A stretch of DNA of 64,000 nt, from NCBI RefSeq assembly GCF_031844685.1, contig NZ_CP134605.1:1211501-1275500 (forward strand), read 5' to 3'. The position numbers were made by a program, and so were the translations under genes. Below, one piece after another: positions 29,284-36,703 of this stretch; the first letter of the stretch is position 1; every line of letters starts with the position of its first letter. This stretch comes from Streptomyces sp. ITFR-21. Lineage in GTDB: Bacteria > Actinomycetota > Actinomycetes > Streptomycetales > Streptomycetaceae. Below the pieces are notes generated by a model, which did not search any database, was not told where the DNA came from, and saw only the letters and a list, made by a program, of their open reading frames with translations.

Positions 29284-30777
29284 TCAGGACTGGCCGCCCG
29301 CGAGCTTCTCGCGGAGAGCGGCGAGGGCCTCGTCGGAGGCGAGGGCGCCGGAGGTGTCCTCGGACTCCGAGGAGTACGAGCCGCCGCCGGAGACCGGGGC
29401 GGGCGCGGCGGTGCCGGCTTCGGCCGCCGCCTGCTCGTCGGCCTCGCGGGACTTGATGACCTGCGCCTGGTGCTGCTCGAAGCGGGACTGGGCGGTGGCG
29501 TACTGGCCCTCCCACTCCTCGCGCTGCTTCTCGTACCCCTCGAGCCAGTCGTTGGTCTCGGGGTCGAAGCCCTCGGGGTAGATGTAGTTGCCCTGGTCGT
29601 CGTAGGACGCGGCCATGCCGTACAGGGTCGGGTCGAACTCGACCGAGGCCGGGTCGGCGCCGAACGACTCGTTGGCCTGCTTGAGCGACAGCGAGATGCG
29701 GCGGCGCTCCAGGTCGATGTCGATGACCTTGACGAAGATCTCGTCGTTGACCTGGACGACCTGCTCCGGGATCTCCACGTGGCGCTCGGCCAGCTCGGAG
29801 ATGTGGACCAGGCCCTCGATGCCCTCGTCCACCCGGACGAACGCGCCGAACGGGACGAGCTTGGTGACCTTGCCGGGGACGACCTGCCCGATCTGGTGGG
29901 TCCGGGCGAACTGCTGCCACGGGTCCTCCTGGGTCGCCTTCAGCGACAGCGAGACCCGCTCGCGGTCCATGTCGACGTCCAGCACCTCGACCGTGACCTC
30001 CTGGCCGACCTCGACGACCTCGGAGGGGTGGTCGATGTGCTTCCAGGACAGCTCCGAGACGTGCACCAGACCGTCGACACCGCCGAGGTCCACGAACGCG
30101 CCGAAGTTGACGATGGAGGAGACGACGCCGGAGCGCACCTGACCCTTCTGCAGGGTGGTGAGGAAGGTCTGCCGGACCTCGCTCTGGGTCTGCTCCAGCC
30201 AGGCACGGCGGGACAGGACCACGTTGTTGCGGTTCTTGTCCAGCTCGATGATCTTCGCCTCGAGCTCCTTGCCCACGTAGGGCTGGAGGTCGCGCACCCG
30301 GCGCATCTCCACGAGCGAGGCGGGCAGGAAGCCGCGCAGGCCGATGTCGAGGATGAGACCGCCCTTGACGACCTCGATGACGGTACCGGTGACGATGCCG
30401 TCCTCTTCCTTGATCTTCTCGATCGTGCCCCACGCGCGTTCGTACTGCGCGCGCTTCTTCGAGAGGATCAGGCGTCCCTCCTTGTCCTCCTTCTGAAGGA
30501 CCAGCGCCTCGATCTCATCGCCCACGGCGACGACCTCGTTGGGGTCGACATCGTGCTTGATGGAGAGCTCGCGAGAGGGAATGACGCCTTCGGTCTTGTA
30601 ACCGATGTCGAGCAGGACCTCGTCCCGGTCGACCTTCACGATGACGCCGTCGACGATGTCGCCGTCGTTGAAGTACTTGATCGTCTCGTCGATCGCCGCG
30701 AGGAAGGCTTCCTCGTTGCCGATGTCGTTGACCGCCACCTGCGGGGTGGTACGAGGGGCCTCGGTGCTGCTCGTCAT
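29284..30777 (-). CDS. rpsA: 30S ribosomal protein S1
   Basis: A 497-residue protein with four S1 RNA-binding domains; the last three repeat the pattern GLVHISEL/GLVHVSEL with FGAFVDLGG or FGAFVRVDE. It binds mRNA leaders at the small subunit. The tail beyond the fourth domain is Glu/Gln-rich and ends in Ser/Ala-rich sequence, as is usual in actinobacteria. Its promoter and terminator are both recognisable, so it is probably a single-gene transcript. Confidence 0.97.
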   Translation of the reverse strand: MTSSTEAPRTTPQVAVNDIGNEEAFLAAIDETIKYFNDGDIVDGVIVKVDRDEVLLDIGYKTEGVIPSRELSIKHDVDPNEVVAVGDEIEALVLQKEDKEGRLILSKKRAQYERAWGTIEKIKEEDGIVTGTVIEVVKGGLILDIGLRGFLPASLVEMRRVRDLQPYVGKELEAKIIELDKNRNNVVLSRRAWLEQTQSEVRQTFLTTLQKGQVRSGVVSSIVNFGAFVDLGGVDGLVHVSELSWKHIDHPSEVVEVGQEVTVEVLDVDMDRERVSLSLKATQEDPWQQFARTHQIGQVVPGKVTKLVPFGAFVRVDEGIEGLVHISELAERHVEIPEQVVQVNDEIFVKVIDIDLERRRISLSLKQANESFGADPASVEFDPTLYGMAASYDDQGNYIYPEGFDPETNDWLEGYEKQREEWEGQYATAQSRFEQHQAQVIKSREADEQAAAEAGTAAPAPVSGGGSYSSESEDTSGALASDEALAALREKLAGGQS

Positions 30778-30942
30778 TAGGGAAAGGACTCCGGTACGGA
30801 CAGTAAGTCGTAGGTACTGCTACGCCGGGAACCCTTTTCGCTCCTGCCGAATGCCGGACAGCCGTTGAGGCCCGCGGGGTATGCGACAGTCTCGAGCGCG
30901 GCCTGCTAGGTCTGAGGCGCGCAGGCTCGCAGCGCAACTTGT

Positions 30943-30971
30943 AGCATACGGGGGCAGCCGTGCACGGTCAA
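30943..30971 (-). promoter_or_regulatory. rpsA promoter, sigma-70 (HrdB) type
   Basis: TTGACC (30966-30971) and TATGCT (30943-30948) on the minus strand are spaced by 17 bp, matching the HrdB consensus well. Transcription should start near 30936, giving a leader of about 160 bases before rpsA, long enough for autoregulation by S1. Confidence 0.8.
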
Positions 30972-31061
30972 TGCACGAAGAGCGCACCACGCACGTAACA
31001 GACCGAACCGGCGCAAGCCACCCGCCCACAGGTCCCTTCAGAGAGTACGACGACTGCCGCG

Positions 31062-31886
31062 ATGATCCAAGCACCCGAACCCGAAGCTACCCGTCGTATT
31101 GCCGGAGGAACGGAGAGCAGCCGGGCCAACCGCCACTGGTGGGACCGCAACGCGGACGACTACCAGCTGGAGCACGGCGACTTCCTGGGCGACGCCCGGT
31201 TCGTCTGGGGCCCGGAGGGTCTGGACGAGGCGGACGCCGGGCTGCTGGGCCCGGTCGCGGGGCTCAAGGGCCGGGCGGTGCTGGAGATCGGCGCCGGCGC
31301 CGCCCAGTGCTCGCGCTGGCTGGCCGCGCACGGCGCCCACCCGGTCGCCCTCGACCTGTCCCGGCGCCAGTTGCAGCACGCCCGGCGGATCGACGAGGAG
31401 GTGCCGGCCGCGGGCGGCCCGCTGCGGCTGGTGCAGGCCGACGCGGGAGCGCTGCCCTTCGCCGACGCCTCCTTCGACCTCGCGTGCTCCGCGTACGGCG
31501 CGCTGCCGTTCATCGCGGACACCGCGCGGGTGCAGCGGGAGGTACGGCGGGTGCTGCGGCCCGGCGGGCGCTGGGTCTTCTCCGTCACCCACCCGGTGCG
31601 CTGGGCCTTTCCCGACGAGCCGGGCCGGGAGGGGCTGACCGCGGTCGCCTCCTACTTCGACCGCACCCCGTACGTCGAGCAGGACGAGCGGGGCCTGGCC
31701 GTCTACGTCGAGCACCACCGCACCCTGGGCGACCGGATACGCGAGATCGCCGCGGCCGGGCTACGGCTGGTGGATCTGGTGGAGCCGGAGTGGCCGGCGT
31801 GGAACGACCAGGAATGGGGCGGCTGGTCGCCGCTGCGCGGCGCCCTGCTGCCGGGCACCGCGATCTTCGTCTGCGTGGCGGAGTGA
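31062..31886 (+). CDS. Class I SAM-dependent methyltransferase
   Basis: A 274-residue methyltransferase. The SAM-binding glycine loop is VLEIGAGAAQCSRWL (about residues 70-84), then VALDLSRRQL, QADAGALPFADASFDLA and RVLRPGGRWVFSV, the motif order of Methyltransf_11 proteins. An N-terminal segment SRANRHWWDRNADDYQ is typical of this subgroup. The substrate is unknown. It diverges from rpsA across a 284-bp promoter region. Confidence 0.93.
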   Translation: MIQAPEPEATRRIAGGTESSRANRHWWDRNADDYQLEHGDFLGDARFVWGPEGLDEADAGLLGPVAGLKGRAVLEIGAGAAQCSRWLAAHGAHPVALDLSRRQLQHARRIDEEVPAAGGPLRLVQADAGALPFADASFDLACSAYGALPFIADTARVQREVRRVLRPGGRWVFSVTHPVRWAFPDEPGREGLTAVASYFDRTPYVEQDERGLAVYVEHHRTLGDRIREIAAAGLRLVDLVEPEWPAWNDQEWGGWSPLRGALLPGTAIFVCVAE

Positions 31887-32064
31887 GCCGGCGGACCGGG
31901 CCGCGGGGGCTCACCGGTTCGGGGCCCGGCCGGGGCGGCGCCGCGCCGGCCCCGGCGGCGGATCCGGGGGCGGCGGCGGGGTTGGGGGCGGCGCTCCCCT
32001 GGGCGCGTCCGCCGCGGGGCGGCGACCGGGAACGGCCGGCCGGCGGCAGCCGCGTGAGGCTCCC

Positions 32065-35001
32065 GTGAGCGGCGGCGCCGACGGGATCGGCGGGATCGGC
32101 GGGATCGGCCGAGCCCTACGTGCCGAGGGCCTGGCGCTGCCGGTCGCCTCGGCAGTGCCCGCGCTGCTGGCCGCACTCGGCTCACCCGGGTGCGCGGTGC
32201 TGTCGGCGCCGCCTGGCACCGGCAAGACCACCCTGGTGCCGCTGCTGATCGCCGAAGCCACCGGCGGGCGGGTGCTGGTGGCCGAGCCGCGGCGGATGGC
32301 TGCGCGGGCCGCCGCCCGCCGGATGGCGTGGCTGCTGGGCGAACCGGTCGGCGGCACGGTCGGCTTCACCGTGCGCGGCGAGCGCCGGGTGTCGGCCCGC
32401 ACCACCGTGGAGGTGGTCACCACCGGCGTGCTGCTGCAACGCCTCCAGCGCGACCCCGAGCTGGCCGGGATCGGCACGGTGATCCTGGACGAGTGCCACG
32501 AGCGGCACCTGGACGCCGACACCGCGATGGCGTTCCTGCTGGACGTACGGACCCTGCTGCGGCCGGAGCTGCGGCTGGTGGCCGCGTCCGCCACCACCGA
32601 CACCGCGGCCTGGGCTGCGCTGCTCGGCGGCGCGCCCGTGGTGGCGGCCGAGGGCGTGCTGCACCCGGTGGACGTGCGGTGGGCGCCGCCGCCCCGGCCG
32701 GTGCGCCCGCCGCACGGCATGCGGGTCGACCCGGCGCTGCTGGAGCACGTGGCGGCCACCGTACGGCGGGCGCTGCGGGAGCGGGACGGCGACGTGCTGT
32801 GCTTCCTGCCAGGTACCGGGGAGATCGCCCGGGTAGCGGGGATGCTGGGCGGCACGGGAGTGGACGTCCTGCAACTGCACGGGCGGGCGCCGGCCGCCGT
32901 ACAGGACGCGGCGCTCGCGCCCGGGGAGCGGCGGCGGGTGCTGCTGGCGACGTCGGTGGCCGAGTCCAGCCTGACCGTGCCCGGGGTGCGGGCCGTGGTG
33001 GACGGCGGGCTGGCCCGCGAGCCGCGGATGGACCACGCCCGCGGGCTCGGCGCGCTCGCCACGGTCAGGGCGTCGCGGGCCGCCGCCGACCAGCGGGCCG
33101 GGCGTGCCGGACGCGAGGCGCCCGGCACGGTCTACCGCTGCTGGACCGAGGCCGAGCACCTGCGGCTGCCGGCCAGGCCCGCGCCCGAGATCGCGCTCGC
33201 CGACCTCACCGGTTTCGCGCTGCAGACCGCCTGCTGGGGTGACCCGGACGCGGCCGGCCTGGCCCTGCTCGACGCCCCGCCGCCGGGCGCGCTGGCCGGC
33301 GCGCGGGCGACCCTGCTCGGCCTCGGCGCCGTCGACGCGGCGGGCCGCGCCACCCCCCGGGGCCGCCGGCTCACCCGGCTCGGCCTGCACCCCCGGCTCG
33401 CCCGCGCCCTCCTGGACGCCGCCCCGGCCGCGGGCCCGGCCCGCGCCGCCGACATCACCGCCCTGCTCTCCGAGGAGCTGCCCACCTCCTACGGCCCTGA
33501 CCTGACCGCGGCCTGGCACACGGCGCGGCGGGCCTCCGACCCCTACGCGGCGCGCTGGCGGGCGGAGGCGCGACGCCTGGAGTCGGCGCTGCGCGCGGAC
33601 GAGGAGCGGGACGGCGGCGGGCCTGACGGCGGCAGGCACAGCGGCGCCGGCCGCGCCGAGAACGGGCGGCAAGGCGGCGGGCAGGACGGCGACGTTCCCG
33701 GCGACGTCCCCGGCGACGTTCCCGGCGACGTCCCCGGCGACGACGGCGGGCGGGGCGACGGGCACCGCGTCGACGCCGAACCGACCAGTGGGCAGCGGAC
33801 ACGCCACGGCGCGCGAACCGTCGACGAGCCCGCGAGGCGCGGTGGCTGCGGTGGCGGCGGTGGCGACGGTGGCGACGAGGGCGGCGGCCCGCGAGACGAC
33901 CCGGCGACCGGCCGCGACGAACCCGCCGACAGCCGGCGAACCCATCGCGGCGGGCGGACCGGCAACGGACCCGCGGGCCACGCCGGGAGCGGCGGCGGCA
34001 GCGCGCCGAACCGCGGTCGGGAGGGCGACGGTCTCACGGATGACGCCGCCGCCGGGCTGGTGGTCGCGTACGCGTTTCCCGAGCGGGTGGCGCGGCGGCG
34101 CGGACCGGGGGTGTACCTGATGGTCGGCGGGACCGCCGCCGAGGTCGGGGGCGGTCTCGGCGAGGCGGAGTGGATCGCGGTGGCGGTCGCCGACCGCGGG
34201 ATCGGGAAGGCGGCGGCGCGGGTACGGGTCGCGGCGGTGATAGACGAGGGGACCGCGCGGGCCGCGGCCGGCGGGCTGCTGGCCGGTTACGAGGAGGTCC
34301 GCTGGCGGGACGGCGACGTGGTGGCGCGGCGGGTGGAGCGGCTGGGCGCCGTGGAGCTGGCGGCGGCGCCGCTGCGGCGGCCGGACCCGGCGGCGCTGCG
34401 GGCGGCACTCGCCGAGGGGTTGCGCGCGGAGGGCACCGGCCTGCTGCGCTGGTCGCGCGACGCCCAGGGCGTACGGGAGCGCGCGGCGTTCCTGCACCGG
34501 GTGCTGGGTGAGCCGTGGCCGGACGTGGCGGAGGACACGCTGCTGGCACGGGCCGAGGAGTGGCTGGGCCCGGAGCTGGCCACCGCCCGCCGCCGGGCCG
34601 ACCTGGAGCGGGTGGACGCGGGCGCCGCGCTGACCCGGCTACTGCCGTGGGCGAGTGGCGACGCCGCGCGGTTCGACCGGCTCGCCCCGGAGCGGCTGGA
34701 GGTGCCCAGCGGTTCCCGGATCCGGCTCGACTACAGCGGTGAGCAGCCCGTACTGGCCGTCAAGCTCCAGGAGCTGTTCGGGCTGCGGGAGACCCCGCGG
34801 GTCGCGGGCGTACCGGTGCTGGTGCATCTGCTGTCGCCGGCCGGGCGGCCCGCGGCGGTGACCGCGGACCTGGCGTCCTTCTGGCGTGAGGGCTACCGGG
34901 CGGTACGGGCGGAGCTGCGTGGCCGCTACCCCCGGCACCCCTGGCCGGAGGACCCTTCGGCGGCGGCGCCGACCCGGCACACCGCCGTGCGGCGCCGCTG
35001 A
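32065..35001 (+). CDS. hrpB: ATP-dependent helicase HrpB with low-complexity insertion
   Basis: A 978-residue DEAH-type helicase. Walker A APPGTGKTT lies at residues 48-56, the DECHERH box near 145, and the QRAGRAGR-like motif is present, followed by the HrpB C-terminal domain (ATRHTA end). HrpB acts on RNA, but its physiological target is unclear. It is longer than the usual family length of about 820 residues, because residues 512-660 are a Gly/Asp/Arg-rich insertion that contains VPGD repeated four times. Conserved sequence resumes at GLVVAYAFPERVARRRG. Start is GTG at 32065. Confidence 0.92.
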   Translation: MSGGADGIGGIGGIGRALRAEGLALPVASAVPALLAALGSPGCAVLSAPPGTGKTTLVPLLIAEATGGRVLVAEPRRMAARAAARRMAWLLGEPVGGTVGFTVRGERRVSARTTVEVVTTGVLLQRLQRDPELAGIGTVILDECHERHLDADTAMAFLLDVRTLLRPELRLVAASATTDTAAWAALLGGAPVVAAEGVLHPVDVRWAPPPRPVRPPHGMRVDPALLEHVAATVRRALRERDGDVLCFLPGTGEIARVAGMLGGTGVDVLQLHGRAPAAVQDAALAPGERRRVLLATSVAESSLTVPGVRAVVDGGLAREPRMDHARGLGALATVRASRAAADQRAGRAGREAPGTVYRCWTEAEHLRLPARPAPEIALADLTGFALQTACWGDPDAAGLALLDAPPPGALAGARATLLGLGAVDAAGRATPRGRRLTRLGLHPRLARALLDAAPAAGPARAADITALLSEELPTSYGPDLTAAWHTARRASDPYAARWRAEARRLESALRADEERDGGGPDGGRHSGAGRAENGRQGGGQDGDVPGDVPGDVPGDVPGDDGGRGDGHRVDAEPTSGQRTRHGARTVDEPARRGGCGGGGGDGGDEGGGPRDDPATGRDEPADSRRTHRGGRTGNGPAGHAGSGGGSAPNRGREGDGLTDDAAAGLVVAYAFPERVARRRGPGVYLMVGGTAAEVGGGLGEAEWIAVAVADRGIGKAAARVRVAAVIDEGTARAAAGGLLAGYEEVRWRDGDVVARRVERLGAVELAAAPLRRPDPAALRAALAEGLRAEGTGLLRWSRDAQGVRERAAFLHRVLGEPWPDVAEDTLLARAEEWLGPELATARRRADLERVDAGAALTRLLPWASGDAARFDRLAPERLEVPSGSRIRLDYSGEQPVLAVKLQELFGLRETPRVAGVPVLVHLLSPAGRPAAVTADLASFWREGYRAVRAELRGRYPRHPWPEDPSAAAPTRHTAVRRR
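33691..33738 (+). repeat. 12-bp coding repeat in hrpB
   Basis: Four copies of a GACGTYCCCGGC unit encode the (Asp-Val-Pro-Gly) run inside the helicase insertion. Alternate copies differ by one base, so the array is really two copies of a 24-bp unit. Confidence 0.8.
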
Positions 35002-35041
35002 GGGCGCCGCCCCACCCGCCCGGCCGGCGGCTTCGCGGTCC

Positions 35042-36364
35042 TCAGACCCCGGCGGTCGCGGCGGGCCCGGTGACCTCGCCCGCAGTACCGCTCGGCGACG
35101 GCGTGGGGCCGTCGGTCGGGGTGTCGGTGGCGCACGGGTCGGGGGTCGGAGTGCCGGCGGGCGTCGCGGTGTCGGTGGGCGACGGCGAGACGCTGTCGGT
35201 CGGGGTCGGCGTCGCGGTGTCCGTGGGGCACCCGGGCGTCGTCGGGGTGCCGGTCGGCGAGTCGCTCGGCGCGGGCGTCCCGGTCGTCGGCTCGGGCGTC
35301 CCGGTCGTCGGCGCGGGCGTCCCGGTCGTCGGCTCGCCCGTGGTGGGGTCGCCGGTCGGCGTGCCGGTGGGGTCGGCGGTCGGCGACGTGCTCGGCGAGG
35401 GGGAGACCGAGCCCCCGGCCGGGAGCGACGGCGTCGGCGAGGGGCTGGCGGACGCCGACGGCGACGGCGACGGGCTCGCGGACGGGGCCGGGGTGTTCGG
35501 CGGCGGGGTGGCGCCGGGGCCGGGCGCGCCGGAGCGGTCCGGCACCGAGACGGCGCCGCCCGCCAGGAAGTGCTCGTACCAGGCCCTGACCAGGTTCAGG
35601 TAGTCCTGCGAATTGTTGTAGCCCAGGATCGCCCGGTCCAGGTCGGCCGGTACGGCCAGGTCGCGGCCGTCGGCGCACAGGTAGTGGGCGGCGGCCAGCG
35701 CGGCGTCGTAGACGTTGTTGGGGCTGCTGACCCCGTCGCCGTTACCGTCCGCGCCCCACCGCTCCCAGGTGGAGGGTATGAACTGCATCGGTCCGACCGC
35801 CCGGTCGTGCACCGGGTCGCCGTCGAAGGCGCCGCCGTCGGTGTCGCTGATGTTCGCGAAGCCGTTGCCGTCGAGGACCGGACCGAGGATCGGCGCGTAC
35901 GTGGTGCCGTTGGCGTCGACCGCGCCGCCGCGGGCCTGCCCCGACTCCACCTGGCCGATGGCCGCGAGGAGCTGCCAGGGCAGGTGGCAGCCGGGGTCGC
36001 TCTCGGCGAGGGCGGCCTGCGCGCGCTGGTAGGCGTCCAGCACCGTCGTCGGCAGGCTCGTGCCGCCGGGCACCGCCACGATCGCGCCGCCACCGGGCGT
36101 ACCGGTCGGCGTGGCCGGCGCGAACGGCCCGGTGGGCGTGTTCAGCGGCGGCAGCTCGGTGGTGTACGGCGAGCCGCCGTCGATCTGCGGACCGGCCGGG
36201 GGTGTCTCGGCGATCTCCTGCCGGTCCGGTGCCGCGGCGTGCGCGTGGGCCACCGGGAAGAACCCGGGGCCCTGTGACGCGCTGAGCGCGGCCATGGCCG
36301 CAGCGGCCACCGCCGTTCCCGCCGCTGTCCTGCGAAGCTTTCGGCCGTACCGCCGCGCCGACAT
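35042..36364 (-). CDS. Secreted lytic transglycosylase with Pro/Thr/Ser tail
   Basis: A 440-residue exported murein hydrolase. A signal peptide spans residues 1 to about 45 (Arg-rich start, then AAGTAVAAAAMAALSA, cleavage after AHA). The transglycosylase domain covers about 105-270: catalytic Glu140 in AAIGQVESG, and PMQFIPSTWERWGADGNGDG and VYDAALAAAHYLC match the SLT_2/MltB-like family, which cuts glycan strands to 1,6-anhydro products. Residues 285-440 are a disordered Pro/Ser/Thr tail with 7-residue repeats. It converges with hrpB, 40 bp away. Confidence 0.93.
   Translation of the reverse strand: MSARRYGRKLRRTAAGTAVAAAAMAALSASQGPGFFPVAHAHAAAPDRQEIAETPPAGPQIDGGSPYTTELPPLNTPTGPFAPATPTGTPGGGAIVAVPGGTSLPTTVLDAYQRAQAALAESDPGCHLPWQLLAAIGQVESGQARGGAVDANGTTYAPILGPVLDGNGFANISDTDGGAFDGDPVHDRAVGPMQFIPSTWERWGADGNGDGVSSPNNVYDAALAAAHYLCADGRDLAVPADLDRAILGYNNSQDYLNLVRAWYEHFLAGGAVSVPDRSGAPGPGATPPPNTPAPSASPSPSPSASASPSPTPSLPAGGSVSPSPSTSPTADPTGTPTGDPTTGEPTTGTPAPTTGTPEPTTGTPAPSDSPTGTPTTPGCPTDTATPTPTDSVSPSPTDTATPAGTPTPDPCATDTPTDGPTPSPSGTAGEVTGPAATAGV
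35273..35335 (-). repeat. Three copies of a 21-bp coding repeat
   Basis: Units at 35273-35293, 35294-35314 and 35315-35335 differ by at most two bases, and encode the Thr-Gly-Thr-Pro-(Ala/Glu)-Pro-Thr repeats in the tail of the lytic transglycosylase. Confidence 0.88.
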
Positions 36365-36703
36365 ATCGCGGTCCCTCCCACGTACGAGATGCGCGCGCGT
36401 CCCGGCGCGACAACTCGATTGACCCTACGGCAACTTCATGTCCCCGACCACAGGCTTCGGGCCATACACAGGGTATGAACCGGCGCAATTGGGCACGGCC
36501 CGGCCCTCCTCGGGAGAGCCTTCACCGAGGGGACGCGACACGTTCACACGGGTATCGTGCGATGTCAGCACAAGTGGCGGGCTTGCACCCGGATTTCGGC
36601 GGCCGGCCCACCGCCCGGACCGCCCCCCGGCCGTCCCCCTGCGGTCCGCAGCGCCGAGCGCCTCCCGACCGCCGCACGGGACGGCCTCCCGGCCGGCGCC
36701 CGC
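36365..36703. other. Promoter region of the transglycosylase; no gene
   Basis: Nothing coding is convincing. CATAC (36463-36467) and GTATG (36473-36477) form a small palindrome with a five-base centre, about 100 bases before the transglycosylase start, and could be an operator. I looked for a c-di-AMP (ydaO) riboswitch, which often precedes such genes in streptomycetes, and did not recognise one. Confidence 0.45.

Noticed and set aside
36365..36703. A c-di-AMP (ydaO) riboswitch before the lytic transglycosylase gene
   Set aside because: Expected from known streptomycete wall-hydrolase genes, but the conserved blocks were not found by eye.
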